A stretch of 64,000 bases of DNA from Fredinandcohnia aciditolerans (GTDB taxonomy: Bacteria > Bacillota > Bacilli > Bacillales > Bacillaceae_L), in contig QGHH01000009.1 in assembly GCA_003640645.1 (NCBI GenBank), positions 94,812 through 158,811 on the forward strand, written 5' to 3'. The notes beneath the pieces are model-generated. The model was not told the origin of the DNA and searched no databases. It saw only the letters and a list, made by a program, of their open reading frames with translations. The position numbers were made by a program, and so were the translations under genes. Position 1 is the first letter of the stretch. Each line of letters opens with the position of its first letter. This document shows, piece after piece, positions 10,907-19,909 of this stretch.

Positions 10907-11923
10907 TTACTTACCCAACTTCATAATAAATATTTCCAAAATTAATTTTTTATCCATTTTTCCGTTTTTCATTTCATAGTCAGCTTCAGCAAGCTGGCTC
11001 AAAATCCCCAGCAATTCTTCATGTGTAAATAAACTTGCTTGTCCACCCGCAAGTTTGACCCGGAACGGATGAACTTTAAGGTTTCCAGCAATCTGCTGTT
11101 GTCCATAACCCTGTCTAGAAAGCTCCTTCACCTGAAAAATCAACCTAAACTGTGTAGCAAGCAAAGATAATATTTTGATGGGCTCTTCATTATTTTGCAA
11201 AAGGTCATAAAAAATCCTTAGTGCCTCATCAAGTTTCCTATTTACTACCTTGTCAATTAATGAAAAAATATTTTGCTCCAAAGACCTAGGTACGAGCAAT
11301 TTAACGGTTTCCTCTGTTATCTCTCCGTTTTCCCCAAGATATAAACACATTTTATCAATTTCTTGGGTTATGTTCATAAGATTCGTCCCTGCCACATGTA
11401 ACAGCTCTTGAATCGCAGATGGTGAAATGGTCACGCGATGCTGGTTTGTTCTTTCAGTTATCCATCTATGTAAATCCTTTTCAGATAATGTATTAACAGT
11501 CAACACTTCAGCATTTTTCTTTAACTGCTTAACAATTTTCTTCCGCTCATCTAACTTTTCATACGGAGCCGTAATCACAAGAATCGTAAAAGGAGCAGGC
11601 TCTTTTAAATATTGTTCGAGTACTGATACATTATGTTCAACCTTTTCCTTGCTCTTTTCAGCTGTTAAAAAGTGTGGATTTTGTAAAATAACCAGACGTC
11701 TTTCTCCCATAAAAGGAAGGGTCTCAGCATCTGCCAAGGCAATTTCAACAGGAGTTTCCTCTAAATCAAAAATAGATAAGTTAAAATCTTTTTCTTCCTC
11801 TTCAACGCTATATTTGATCAGCAACTCCTTTGTTTCCTGTATTAAAAAGGTTTCTGAACCATGTAATAAATAAACAGGCGCAAATTGCCTCTTCTTAATT
11901 TTTTTCCAAAGCTCTAAATTCAT
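10907..11923 (-). CDS. holA: DNA polymerase III subunit delta (HolA/YqeN)
   Basis: The delta subunit opens the beta sliding clamp within the clamp-loader complex. It has 338 residues, typical of YqeN-type delta. The N-terminus MNLELWKKIKKRQFAPVYLL leads into HGSETFLIQETKELL, the degenerate nucleotide-binding fold. A central LVPRSLEQNIFSLIDKV region and a C-terminal helical collar (LATQFRLIFQVKELSRQGYG) follow. The ATG at 11923 follows GGAGAGGAATAAGT. It lies between rpsT and the comE locus as in B. subtilis. Confidence 0.94.
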   Translation of the reverse strand: MNLELWKKIKKRQFAPVYLLHGSETFLIQETKELLIKYSVEEEEKDFNLSIFDLEETPVEIALADAETLPFMGERRLVILQNPHFLTAEKSKEKVEHNVSVLEQYLKEPAPFTILVITAPYEKLDERKKIVKQLKKNAEVLTVNTLSEKDLHRWITERTNQHRVTISPSAIQELLHVAGTNLMNITQEIDKMCLYLGENGEITEETVKLLVPRSLEQNIFSLIDKVVNRKLDEALRIFYDLLQNNEEPIKILSLLATQFRLIFQVKELSRQGYGQQQIAGNLKVHPFRVKLAGGQASLFTHEELLGILSQLAEADYEMKNGKMDKKLILEIFIMKLGK

Positions 11924-11993
11924 ACTTATTCCTCTCCACTGTATGCCTTCAATTCTTATCTAATCGTATCGGTAAAACACAAATTTTTCAACC

Positions 11994-12034
11994 TCCATAA
12001 AAATTCAAAGGGAATTGGTTTTCACCAATTCCCT
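11994..12034 (-). terminator. Strong hairpin, probable minus-strand terminator
   Basis: AGGGAATTGGT at 12009-12019 pairs perfectly with ACCAATTCCCT at 12024-12034 around a four-base loop. On the minus strand TTTGAATTTTT follows. It would stop transcripts running through from comEC toward holA, after passing antisense to yqzM. Confidence 0.6.
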
Positions 12035-12349
12035 ATCTATAGAAACATTACCAAACAAGCCCCGGGTATCTTGTCGAGTAATGATTATTTGTAACCTGAC
12101 TATTGCTGTGATGTTGTTCTTATGTACTATTAGGATTTACATTGTTTTTTGAACTATTTGTGACAAGTGTTGTTAATAAAGGAAGAGTATCGGATAATAG
12201 GGGAAAAAGGGTTCTACCTTTTTTTGGCTTTGTTTTATTCACTGAGGTTTCTAACTTTTTGATTTGTAAAACAAAACCAACTTTTTAAAGGAATTATAGA
12301 TTTTTTTGACTAGTTAGGCTATACTATAAGTGTTTAGGAGGGGTTAGGC
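12035..12349. other. Intergenic region upstream of yqzM, no gene seen
   Basis: These 315 bases are AT-rich with no ORF that has a credible ribosome binding site. AAAAAGG and CCTTTTT at about 12205-12231 could form a weak hairpin. Close to yqzM the stretch GGCTATACTA (12317-12326) resembles a forespore -10 box, but no -35 box is correctly spaced, so no promoter is claimed. Confidence 0.5.
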
Positions 12350-12484
12350 GTGAACGAATTCGAAAAGAATATAAAAAACACACGAAATGACGTTATCGAT
12401 GCTGGAGTAGCTTTCGTTGTATCATTTGGCTTCTTCGCTATAATTTTCATTATCGCAACTTTAATTAAAGTTATCGGAGCTTAA
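12350..12484 (+). CDS. yqzM: YqzM family small membrane protein
   Basis: A 44-residue protein starting at GTG after AGGAGGGGTTAGGC. It has a polar head (NEFEKNIKNTRNDVIDAG) and one hydrophobic segment of about 25 residues (VAFVVSFGFFAIIFIIATLI), so it is a single-pass membrane protein. Sequence and position between comEC and holA match recalled B. subtilis YqzM. Function unknown. A terminator follows 30 bases downstream. Confidence 0.88.
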   Translation: MNEFEKNIKNTRNDVIDAGVAFVVSFGFFAIIFIIATLIKVIGA

Positions 12485-12514
12485 TACCGACAGAATACAT
12501 ACTGTCAAAACCAG

Positions 12515-12541
12515 GACTGCCCATATAAGGCAGTCTTTTTT
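12515..12541 (+). terminator. Rho-independent terminator of yqzM
   Basis: GACTGCC, a seven-base loop, GGCAGTC, then TTTTTTCG. It separates yqzM from the convergent comEC. Confidence 0.9.
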
Positions 12542-12563
12542 CGTTCCTTGCCTTTACTGTATC

Positions 12564-14933
12564 TTATGGAATTGTGGTTATAAAGGTTCCTGAATTTTTG
12601 AAAAAACGGTATTGTATCGCTCCATCTGTGTCTGTTCTATATACTATGATTTTTTCTTGTTTTAATCGATTAATCACCTCTGGATGTGGATGATTAAAAC
12701 GATTATTTACACCCACTGGAATTAGGGCAATTTTAGGTTTTAAGGATTGGATAAATCTCTCCGTAGACGAGGACTTGCTTCCGTGATGTCCCACCTTTAA
12801 TACATCAATCCTCATGTTTTTATATGTATTGATAAGATCAAGTTCCACATCTTTTTCTATATCCCCTGTAAATAACCAACTCAGACCACCGATTTTTGTA
12901 AATATAACGATTGAATTGTTATTTTCCATCATTTCATCTCCCTTTGGGGCAAGGGTATAAAATGTATTTCCTCCTTCCTGCCATTTTTGTCCACGTTCAA
13001 CTACATGTATGGGAATCCCTTCTTTAGTAGCTATTTTCTTCAACTCTGTTTCTTGTTTTGTATCCTTCGTGCTTTTTCCTATGACGATTTCATTAATCCT
13101 CATTTTTTTTACAATTTCCTTCGCTCCACCGATATGATCTTGGTCACCGTGGGTAATGATTAGCTTATCTAAACTTCGTACTCCTTTTGACTTTAGGAAC
13201 GGAATGATTATATCTGCAGTCGAGAACTCTTTCCTTCTTTGTCGCCATTGCTCTTGATTAAACTCAATGTTACCACCTGTATCAATGAGATACGTTCCTT
13301 TTCGATAAGGTAGCTCAATTAATATACTATCGCCTTGACCAACATCTAACATTGTAATTTCACCATATGGATTTATATATGGTAATAGCAAATGGAGTAT
13401 CAAAACTGACATTGGCGCGAAAAGTGCCCTTTGGAGTAAGGTTTTTCTTTTTTCCCAACTAATTAAAAGGTATAGAATAGATAAACAATAGAGAATCATT
13501 AAGATGAAACCTGGCTTACCTAGTGTCAATAAAGTGAAAGAGAATTGTGATACCCAAACTGTCGCTTGATTTAAAATTTCGAGTATCCACGAAAGCGTCG
13601 CAGCAAAAATTTGGCCAATCGGATCGAATATGCTAAGCAAAAAAACAGTGAATAAGGCAAATGGTAAAATCACAACTGAATATAATGGGACATATACCAT
13701 ATTTAGAGGTAAGCTCAGTAACGAGAACTCGTAAAAGTGGAATAGTAGAACCGGCATTGAAGTAATTTGCGATAACAATGAAACAACAAATAAAGAAGCA
13801 ATTGTAGTTGGATAGTATTTAAAAATGGCTCTAGAAGAAAGGATCAAGGACGCACTTACTAAAAAGGACAATTGAAAACCGATATTTACGATATAGTACG
13901 GATTAAACAGTAGCATAGTCATGCAGGAAAAACTAATGACATCAAGGACACTGCCTTTTTCCCACCATTTAATGCTTGCTAATAAAAGCATACTCATTAA
14001 AACTGAGCGAATGACTGATGGGGAGCCTCCGGCAATTATGATATATGCTGGCAATAAACATAACAGTAAAATTGTGGTTATTTCACGTGTCAAGCCAAAG
14101 CGAATACATAAATAGTAAAACATCCCTGTCATGAGACTTACATGCAGTCCTGATATCGCCAACAAATGTACCAATCCTAATGATTGATAGGAACTTTCTA
14201 TCTCATTTGCGATATTTGTTCTTTCCCCATAGATCAATGCTTGGATAATCCCTGCGGTTGAGCCAGTAAAATAAGTATTAATATGATGGATTCCAGCATC
14301 TCTTATATTTAGAAGCATATGATTTATCGTCCACTTTTCGTTTGAAGAACAATTTTCTGTTTTCATTTCATTCGCTTCAAAAATCCAATGGATTTTTTGT
14401 GTATACAAATATTGTTTATAGTTAAAAGAATTGGGATTTCGTGCGACTTGGGGTTCCTTTAGACTTCCATGAAAAGTACAAACCAACCCTATTCGAACAG
14501 TAGAGCTTAGCTGCTTTCTCTCTAACTCCGATTCGAAATAATAAACTAACAGCAGTTTTTCTTTCTTTGAAGTATTTACGGTAACGGATAGCTTGTCACC
14601 ATTAATATCTGGTGTTTCAACTATCTCCGCATCAATCCTTTCTGTGGTAGGGGTCAAATTTGTATGATTGTTGGAGTCGATAATGGTAAAAATACACATA
14701 AAAGTAAAAAGAGTGATAATACTGAGGATAACGAGTGAATAATGATGGCGGATTATAACAAATCCTAATAAGAGTAGGGTGAGGATTATACTTAACCATG
14801 AAAAAGTTGTATAGGGGACTAGTATTCCAAATATTGCAAAGGATGCAAGAAAAACAAGCTTTCCTCTTACATAGTCCCCATACTTATTTATCAAACTAAC
14901 CGATATTTGAAAATAGTGTAGCAGTTTTCTCAT
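12564..14933 (-). CDS. comEC: Competence channel ComEC/Rec2
   Basis: ComEC forms the inner-membrane channel that carries single-stranded transforming DNA into the cell. The 789 residues begin with hydrophobic helices (to about 90) and a soluble OB-like region. The competence domain with HLLAISGLHVSLMTGMFYYL and several more helices follows. From about 520 there is a metallo-beta-lactamase-like domain with ITHGDQDHIGGA, FTGDIEKD and VGHHGSKSSS, a putative nuclease. The ATG at 14933 overlaps comEB by 38 bases; its ribosome binding site is weak, suggesting translational coupling. Length is close to the B. subtilis protein. Confidence 0.96.
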   Translation of the reverse strand: MRKLLHYFQISVSLINKYGDYVRGKLVFLASFAIFGILVPYTTFSWLSIILTLLLLGFVIIRHHYSLVILSIITLFTFMCIFTIIDSNNHTNLTPTTERIDAEIVETPDINGDKLSVTVNTSKKEKLLLVYYFESELERKQLSSTVRIGLVCTFHGSLKEPQVARNPNSFNYKQYLYTQKIHWIFEANEMKTENCSSNEKWTINHMLLNIRDAGIHHINTYFTGSTAGIIQALIYGERTNIANEIESSYQSLGLVHLLAISGLHVSLMTGMFYYLCIRFGLTREITTILLLCLLPAYIIIAGGSPSVIRSVLMSMLLLASIKWWEKGSVLDVISFSCMTMLLFNPYYIVNIGFQLSFLVSASLILSSRAIFKYYPTTIASLFVVSLLSQITSMPVLLFHFYEFSLLSLPLNMVYVPLYSVVILPFALFTVFLLSIFDPIGQIFAATLSWILEILNQATVWVSQFSFTLLTLGKPGFILMILYCLSILYLLISWEKRKTLLQRALFAPMSVLILHLLLPYINPYGEITMLDVGQGDSILIELPYRKGTYLIDTGGNIEFNQEQWRQRRKEFSTADIIIPFLKSKGVRSLDKLIITHGDQDHIGGAKEIVKKMRINEIVIGKSTKDTKQETELKKIATKEGIPIHVVERGQKWQEGGNTFYTLAPKGDEMMENNNSIVIFTKIGGLSWLFTGDIEKDVELDLINTYKNMRIDVLKVGHHGSKSSSTERFIQSLKPKIALIPVGVNNRFNHPHPEVINRLKQEKIIVYRTDTDGAIQYRFFKNSGTFITTIP

Positions 14934-15465
14934 ACAACTTCTCTATTTCTCTATCATCCGCACCTGACTCTGTTAATTTTTCTATTAAATCATTAACAAA
15001 TGCTAATTTCTCTTTTGATTTTAAGTCAATTACCATTTCTTGAAGAGGAACCTTCTCAATTCTTACATTTGATTTCTCAAGTAATTCTATTGCGTAAGGA
15101 TGATTTTTATAATCTTCCGCATAATATACAACCTTAATACCTGCTTGAATAATTGCTTTTGTGCATTGGAGGCATGGAAAATGAGTAACATAGATTTCCG
15201 CATTTTCTGTAGGGACTCCAAACTTGGCACATTGCAGTAATGCATTTATTTCAGCGTGAACGGTTCTTATACAGTGATTTTCGACTACATAGCAGCCCTC
15301 ATCTGAACAGTGTGTACCGCCAGACACAGAGCCATTATACCCCCCTGCGATAATTCGCTTTTCTCGTACAATGGTTGCGCCAACTGTTAGTCGTGTACAG
15401 GTACTTCTTAATGCAAGTAAATGGCTTTGTGCCATAAAATATTGATCCCATTTGATTCGATTCAA
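14896..15465 (-). CDS. comEB: ComE operon protein 2, dCMP/deoxycytidylate deaminase family
   Basis: A zinc-dependent deaminase of the dCMP deaminase family. HAEINALLQC supplies the histidine ligand and catalytic glutamate, and FPCLQCTKAI the cysteine ligands. Length is 189 residues. The start is TTG at 15465, preceded by AAGGGATGGGG, giving MNRIKWDQYFMAQ. Although in the comE operon, the B. subtilis homologue is not needed for transformation itself (recalled). The N-terminal two thirds are highly conserved; the C-terminal tail from about residue 150 is variable. Confidence 0.94.
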   Translation of the reverse strand: MNRIKWDQYFMAQSHLLALRSTCTRLTVGATIVREKRIIAGGYNGSVSGGTHCSDEGCYVVENHCIRTVHAEINALLQCAKFGVPTENAEIYVTHFPCLQCTKAIIQAGIKVVYYAEDYKNHPYAIELLEKSNVRIEKVPLQEMVIDLKSKEKLAFVNDLIEKLTESGADDREIEKLYEKTATLFSNIG

Positions 15466-15525
15466 ATTTTCCCCATCCCTTCAACAAAATCTTACAATTA
15501 TTTTATCGGTTATTTGTACAAACCG

Positions 15526-16128
15526 TCAATTTAATTTGAGTTTGTCCCTTATTTTTTCAAAGGATTTTTCCCCAATTCCGCTAACTTCCATCAGGTCCTC
15601 AAGTTGTTTAAACGGTCCATTTTCTTCACGGAATGCAATGATCGCTGCCGCTTTTGATGGGCCGATTCCTGATAACGTTTCAAAATCTGCCTGTGTTCCT
15701 TTATTTAATGAAATCTTTCCTTCGCTTTTTGTGGACAAACTGCTCTCCATTTCAAAATCCTCACCAATGCGTGGAACATATATAACCATTTCATCCTCCA
15801 CTCGCTGTGCTAAATTCACCTGATTGATGTTTGCATCTTCAGTAAATCCCCCTGCCATCACGATAATGTCCTTAATTCTCATCCCAGCTTCGGCCTCATA
15901 TACATTTTCATTATGTACCGCTCCCTTGATATCAACAAGAATTACCTTAATCTCTTCCTCTGCATCAGTCTCTTCCTCAACGTTCGGTTCAAAGAGCAAA
16001 TCCTTTTCTACCTCGTAAGGTTCTGCACTTGTTCCATGATCAAAAATATGATAAAAGACAATAAAGATAACTAGACAGACTCCACAACATATAATAAATA
16101 ACTTAATCTTTTTTTCTCTAAAATTCAT
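15526..16128 (-). CDS. comEA: Competence DNA receptor ComEA
   Basis: ComEA is the membrane-anchored DNA-binding receptor for transformation. The 200 residues contain an N-terminal anchor (residues 9-26, LFIICCGVCLVIFIVFYH), an acidic linker, and an SLBB domain (VDIKGAVHNENVYEAEAGMRI, about 66-120). A C-terminal double helix-hairpin-helix DNA-binding domain (TLSGIGPSKAAAIIAFRE and MEVSGIGEKSFEKIRD) completes the protein. The ATG at 16128 follows AAGGAGACCAAACC. It is the first gene of comEA-comEB-comEC; ComK control is expected from B. subtilis but no canonical K-box was found. Confidence 0.96.
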   Translation of the reverse strand: MNFREKKIKLFIICCGVCLVIFIVFYHIFDHGTSAEPYEVEKDLLFEPNVEEETDAEEEIKVILVDIKGAVHNENVYEAEAGMRIKDIIVMAGGFTEDANINQVNLAQRVEDEMVIYVPRIGEDFEMESSLSTKSEGKISLNKGTQADFETLSGIGPSKAAAIIAFREENGPFKQLEDLMEVSGIGEKSFEKIRDKLKLN

Positions 16129-16147
16129 GGTTTGGTCTCCTTTGTTT

Positions 16148-16200
16148 TTTTACTTTAAGTAAAATCATTCATAATTTTATTCGGGAAAACATATTGTTTT
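16148..16200. promoter_or_regulatory. Two palindromes in the comEA-comER divergent region
   Basis: TTTTACTT-T-AAGTAAAA at 16148-16164 is a perfect palindrome about 20 bases before comEA. AAAACATATTGTTTT at 16186-16200 is symmetric except at its centre. The second recalls a ComK AT box (AAAA-N5-TTTT) but with a 7-base spacer. They may be operators for the divergent promoters. This is a pattern observation only. Confidence 0.4.
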
Positions 16201-16230
16201 AGGAGAATAGTCTGTAAAGGAGGGACGAAC

Positions 16231-17064
16231 TTGAATATAGGGTTTATTGGCACAGGAAATATGGGGAAAATTTTAATAGAGTCCTTTGTAGAATCTCTTG
16301 CTGTTCCGCCTTCAAAATTAACGATAACAAATCGAACGATTGAAAAAGCAATAGCGATTAAGAACTCCTTGCAAGATATCACAGTTGCATCGACAAATGA
16401 GGAGGTTGTAAAAGGCTCTGATTTAATTTTCATTTGTGTAAAACCTTTGGAAATTCACCCACTTTTACACCAATTATCTCCTTGTCTAACGAGTAGTAAA
16501 TGTATCGTTTCGATTACGAGTCCGATTTCTGTTGAACAGCTCGAATCAATTGTAAATTGTCAGGTCGCACGTATTATTCCAAGTATTACAAATCGCGCAC
16601 TAACAGGCGTATCCTTATTTACTTTTGGAAGTAGCATTAGCAGCAGATTTAAGGATTATTTGGAATTTCTTTTTGAGCAAATTTCTGCTCCGGTTCACAT
16701 AAATAACGACATTACAAGAGTCGCTTCTGATATTGTAAGCTGCGGCCCTGCATTTTTTACTTATCTTGTGAGAAAGTTTATAAATGCAGCAGTGAGGGAA
16801 ACGAAAATTACAGAGGAGCAAGCAACAATTTTAGCTAGTGAAATGATTGTCGGAATGGGAAAATTGCTTGAAAAGGAAATATATACGTTACCCACTCTCC
16901 AGGAAAAAGTATGTGTAAAAGGTGGTGTTACTGGGGAAGGCATTAAGGCAATGGAAGAAAATATCGGTGAGTTATTTGTAGAACTTTTTAGAAGTACCCA
17001 TCGAAAATTTGATGAGGATATTTACGAAGTGAATAAACAATTTAACGAGACTCCATCTCGATAA
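16231..17064 (+). CDS. comER: ComER, pyrroline-5-carboxylate reductase-like protein
   Basis: A ProC-family oxidoreductase homologue, 277 residues. The N-terminal Rossmann motif is IGFIGTGNMGKILI, followed by FICVKPLEIHPLL and CIVSITSPIS. The C-terminal dimerisation region has DIVSCGPAFFTYL and KGGVTGEGIKAME, which aligns with the ProC substrate loop. The TTG start at 16231 follows AAAGGAGGGACGAAC. It is divergent from comEA as in B. subtilis. The enzymatic role is unproven; roles in sporulation or biofilm have been suggested for homologues. Confidence 0.93.
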   Translation: MNIGFIGTGNMGKILIESFVESLAVPPSKLTITNRTIEKAIAIKNSLQDITVASTNEEVVKGSDLIFICVKPLEIHPLLHQLSPCLTSSKCIVSITSPISVEQLESIVNCQVARIIPSITNRALTGVSLFTFGSSISSRFKDYLEFLFEQISAPVHINNDITRVASDIVSCGPAFFTYLVRKFINAAVRETKITEEQATILASEMIVGMGKLLEKEIYTLPTLQEKVCVKGGVTGEGIKAMEENIGELFVELFRSTHRKFDEDIYEVNKQFNETPSR

Positions 17065-17107
17065 ATATACCATGTTCCTTCTTAAATAGGAATACTCAAT
17101 TTTTCAC

Positions 17108-17142
17108 GACAAATAAAACGAGGGCAGACATCGTCTGACCCT
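17108..17142 (-). terminator. Terminator after yqeM
   Basis: Minus strand: GAGGGTCAGAC, a short loop, GTCTGCCCTC with one bulged base, then GTTTTATTTG. The stem directly abuts the yqeM stop codon. Confidence 0.8.
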
Positions 17143-17886
17143 CTATTTCTTTGCGGTAAATAATATCCGTTCAGAAGTCTCCTGAACTGGGTTACTAAAA
17201 TCAGCAAGCACATCAACTACTTTGAAACCTATTCTCTCAAGCCAATTTTGTAAAGTCTGAATCGGAAAGGTCCGCTGTTCATGAAATTCGTCAAATCTCG
17301 TATAATCATCAGAATGTTTATTTTTCACAAAAAACGATAATTCATGTTCTACACTGTGAGGATGTTCCCCCTCAAAACAATTCCAAATAAAACTAACCTC
17401 TTCATCACTACTCACAAATGGCCCATCCATAAAAATGGAGTCCATTTTATAAACGGAATGGACATCAAACAAGAAAAGTCCATCGTGTTCCAATAACTTG
17501 AAAGCATTTTGAAAGGTTTTCTGCACATCTTCTTCAGTGCGCAAATAATTAAGTGAATCACAGAAAATGACAATCACATCAAATGGATCTAACCCCGAGA
17601 TTTCCACCATATCCTGTTGGTAAAACTCAATCTTCACTCCAGCTTCCATTGCTTTGTTATTCGCGACTGCCAGCATATCCTCAGAGAGATCTACCCCAAC
17701 AACCTCAAAGCCTTCTTTTGCAAGTCGAATCGCAATTTCACCTGTTCCACATCCAATATCAAGAACACGCAGTGGATGTTTTTTATTATAGTGCGAAACT
17801 CTCTCTTTAAAGAACAAAATCCATTGCTCATAATCCACATCACGCATTAGTTCATCGTAGATATAGGCAAATTCCCCATAGCTCAT
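17143..17886 (-). CDS. yqeM: Class I SAM-dependent methyltransferase YqeM
   Basis: A 247-residue methyltransferase with the SAM-binding motif VLDIGCGTGEIAIRLA near residues 41-56, the acidic VVGVDLSEDML, and a post-II motif DVIVIFCDSLNYL. The substrate is unknown. Its ATG overlaps the rsfS stop codon (ATGA), so translation is coupled. It closes the nadD-yqeK-rsfS-yqeM operon and is followed at once by a terminator. Confidence 0.92.
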   Translation of the reverse strand: MSYGEFAYIYDELMRDVDYEQWILFFKERVSHYNKKHPLRVLDIGCGTGEIAIRLAKEGFEVVGVDLSEDMLAVANNKAMEAGVKIEFYQQDMVEISGLDPFDVIVIFCDSLNYLRTEEDVQKTFQNAFKLLEHDGLFLFDVHSVYKMDSIFMDGPFVSSDEEVSFIWNCFEGEHPHSVEHELSFFVKNKHSDDYTRFDEFHEQRTFPIQTLQNWLERIGFKVVDVLADFSNPVQETSERILFTAKK

Positions 17887-18239
17887 AAACTCAGCACATC
17901 TTCTACTGTTTCAGTAGGCGCATCTCCCCACAGACGTTCTAAATTATAGTAGGTACGCTCGTCTTTATGAAATATGTGTGCTATTACATCTCCAAGATCA
18001 ACAAGAACCCATCTTGCTTCGTCAAAGCCCTCAAGACGCTTAATTTGAATACCATTTTCATCGGCTTTATCCTTAATTTCGCGTGCAATTGCTTGTACTT
18101 GTTTTTCAGAATTCCCATGACAGATTAAGAAATAATCGGCAACAAGGGATAGCCCCTTCATATTTAATGCTACAATATTTTCAGCGCGTTTATCGTCAGC
18201 AGCTTGAACTGCAAATGTTAAGATGTCTCTTTCATTCAC
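17883..18239 (-). CDS. rsfS: Ribosomal silencing factor RsfS
   Basis: RsfS binds ribosomal protein L14 on the 50S subunit and blocks subunit joining when nutrients are scarce. The 118 residues include the conserved core KAENIVALNMKG-like segment (here RAENIVALNMKGLSLVADYFLIC), then GFDEARWVLVDLGDVIAHIF and the terminal YYNLERLWGDA. ATG start. It sits between yqeK and yqeM with a 1-base gap and a 4-base overlap. Confidence 0.97.
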   Translation of the reverse strand: MNERDILTFAVQAADDKRAENIVALNMKGLSLVADYFLICHGNSEKQVQAIAREIKDKADENGIQIKRLEGFDEARWVLVDLGDVIAHIFHKDERTYYNLERLWGDAPTETVEDVLSL

Positions 18240-18240
18240 C

Positions 18241-18813
18241 CTAGGATTCCCCCTTTTTATTTAAGATTAATGCATTATACGTTTGCAAAGTATCAGGATA
18301 AATGGCTTGATTTTTTTTTGCCAAAAACATGATGGTGTTTCTTAATGAATAAATGAGGGCTGTATCTAAATCCTGTTTTGCGATTTCTCTAACTTCCTCT
18401 ACACCTGGAAAATGTCTACCTGGCTCGATGTAATCTGCGACAAATATAACCTTTTCAAGCAGAGTCATTCTTTCACGTCCAGATGTATGGAAACGGATTG
18501 CATCAAGGATTTCTTCATCCTGAATCCCCACCTCTGTCTTAACAAGATAGGCTCCCACCGGCGCATGCCATAATTCTGTATTATGAATTAATAAATCATT
18601 CGGCATATGTTGGTCGATAATGATCTGCTTCATCTCTTCCTTTGATCTAAATTTCGCATAGTCATGGAAAATGGCAGCTGTTTCGGCCTTTTTCACATCA
18701 GCATCATATCGTTTGGCCAGTTCAATGGCTGTCTCCATAACACCAATTGTATGCTGATAACGATGCTCCGTTAACTGTTCTTTAACAAGTTCTAGGGCCT
18801 TATCACGTTCCAT
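18241..18813 (-). CDS. yqeK: HD-domain hydrolase YqeK (Ap4A hydrolase type)
   Basis: An HD-superfamily phosphohydrolase of 190 residues. The metal-binding pattern is [13 protein letters not shown] (first histidine), [12 protein letters not shown] (the HD pair) and later HAPVGAYLV and [10 protein letters not shown]. YqeK homologues hydrolyse symmetrical diadenosine tetraphosphate (recalled). Its ATG overlaps the end of nadD by 11 bases, so the two are probably coupled. Confidence 0.94.
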   Translation of the reverse strand: MERDKALELVKEQLTEHRYQHTIGVMETAIELAKRYDADVKKAETAAIFHDYAKFRSKEEMKQIIIDQHMPNDLLIHNTELWHAPVGAYLVKTEVGIQDEEILDAIRFHTSGRERMTLLEKVIFVADYIEPGRHFPGVEEVREIAKQDLDTALIYSLRNTIMFLAKKNQAIYPDTLQTYNALILNKKGES

Positions 18814-19372
18814 ATAAATGCTTCTCCTCTATATAGTTTCGTACTTTTTCAGGAACTAAATACATTGTATTTCTATTTTCCCTCAGCCTTTTTCTAATCA
18901 TCGAAGAGGATATATCTAATTGAGGAACATCTACTTCAACGATTGGATATTGAGTCGGAAAAGAATATCCCGGTCTTTTCACCCCAACAAACGTTATCAT
19001 ATCAATGAGTTCATCAATTTTATGCCAATGCGGCAAATATTCGACCATGTCCCCACCAATGATAAAATAAAACTTTGTATCGGGATATTGTTCGCGTAAC
19101 AATAGAATTGTGTCGTATGTATATGAGGGTCCTTCTCTTTCCAGTTCAATAAGCTGTAATTTGAATTTTGATTGGCCAGCAATAGCTAGAGAGAGCATTT
19201 CAACCCGCTCCTCATCAGTCACATAACTTTTCCGTTCTTTGTGTGGAGGTATACGATTTGGCATAAACCAAATCTCCGATAAATTTAACTGTGTTAATAC
19301 CTCTGAAGCAATGAACAAATGACCTATATGGGGCGGATCAAATGTACCACCTATGATTCCGATATGGTTCAT
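18803..19372 (-). CDS. nadD: Nicotinate-nucleotide adenylyltransferase NadD
   Basis: NadD joins nicotinate mononucleotide and ATP to give deamido-NAD in NAD synthesis. The protein begins [19 protein letters not shown], the nucleotidyltransferase (H/T)XGH-type motif, and ends with [14 protein letters not shown], the second ATP-binding motif. The ATG at 19372 follows AGGAGGGAAAAA and gives 189 residues, the usual length. An upstream in-frame start would include the ribosome binding site and the adjoining MITE-like element, so it is rejected. Confidence 0.97.
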   Translation of the reverse strand: MNHIGIIGGTFDPPHIGHLFIASEVLTQLNLSEIWFMPNRIPPHKERKSYVTDEERVEMLSLAIAGQSKFKLQLIELEREGPSYTYDTILLLREQYPDTKFYFIIGGDMVEYLPHWHKIDELIDMITFVGVKRPGYSFPTQYPIVEVDVPQLDISSSMIRKRLRENRNTMYLVPEKVRNYIEEKHLYGT

Positions 19373-19388
19373 TTTTTCCCTCCTAGTC

Positions 19389-19591
19389 GGTTGAAAATGA
19401 CGCATCAAGTTTCTTGCGTACTTAGCTCCGAGAACATGGTGAACAAGCCAGTTATGCGCTTGCGTCTACTAGTATATTCACGATGTCAATTCAATTCTTC
19501 AGTGCAAGGCTACTAGGAAGTAATCTCAAGCAATTGCCTTGCTCCGGTACTCGGGTGCTCGCTTCGCCTTGAACTTCGGACTTTTTCAACC
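19389..19591. repeat. MITE-like 203-bp element with terminal inverted repeats
   Basis: The element begins GGTTGAAAA (19389-19397) and ends TTTTCAACC (19583-19591), an exact 9-bp terminal inverted repeat. It carries internal inverted sequences such as GCAATTGCCTTGC and has no credible ORF. On each end a GGAGG-like sequence is present on the minus strand; one of these serves as the nadD ribosome binding site. It fills the whole gap between yhbY and nadD in what is otherwise a compact operon. Confidence 0.55.
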
Positions 19592-19606
19592 TCCTTATTT
19601 GAATGC

Positions 19607-19909
19607 TTACTTGTTAGCCTTTGGTAGCTCCAATTGCTTGTTTTCTTTAGACTCTTTGTATAGCACAATTGTATTGCCAATGATTTGGACCAATTCAGCT
19701 TTTGCACCATTGCTCAGTTCTTGCGCTACCGTATCACGGTCATCCTCGCAGTTTTGAAGTACACTTACCTTTAATAGTTCACGAGCTTCTAACGCATCGC
19801 TGATTTGTTTAATCATGTTGTCATTTACCCCACCTTTTCCAACCTGAAAGATTGGATCTAAATGATGAGCTTTCGATCGCAAAAATCGTTTTTGTTTACC
19901 TGTTAGCAT
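19607..19909 (-). CDS. yhbY: CRM-domain RNA-binding protein YhbY/YqeI
   Basis: A single CRM (YhbY) domain protein of 100 residues associated with 50S ribosome assembly. It begins MLTGKQKRFLRSKAHHLDPI and has the domain's VGKGGVNDNMI loop and GNTIVLYKES strand. The ATG overlaps the aroE stop codon, showing translational coupling. Order aroE-yhbY-nadD matches B. subtilis (yqeI). Confidence 0.94.
   Translation of the reverse strand: MLTGKQKRFLRSKAHHLDPIFQVGKGGVNDNMIKQISDALEARELLKVSVLQNCEDDRDTVAQELSNGAKAELVQIIGNTIVLYKESKENKQLELPKANK

Noticed and set aside
11427-11873. 148-codon plus-strand ORF opposite holA
   Set aside because: It lies entirely antisense to a well-conserved gene, has no start signal and no recognisable motif.
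12306-12326. Sigma-A promoter TTGACT … TATACT for yqzM
   Set aside because: The boxes are only about 8 bases apart, and a forespore -35 box at proper spacing is also missing.
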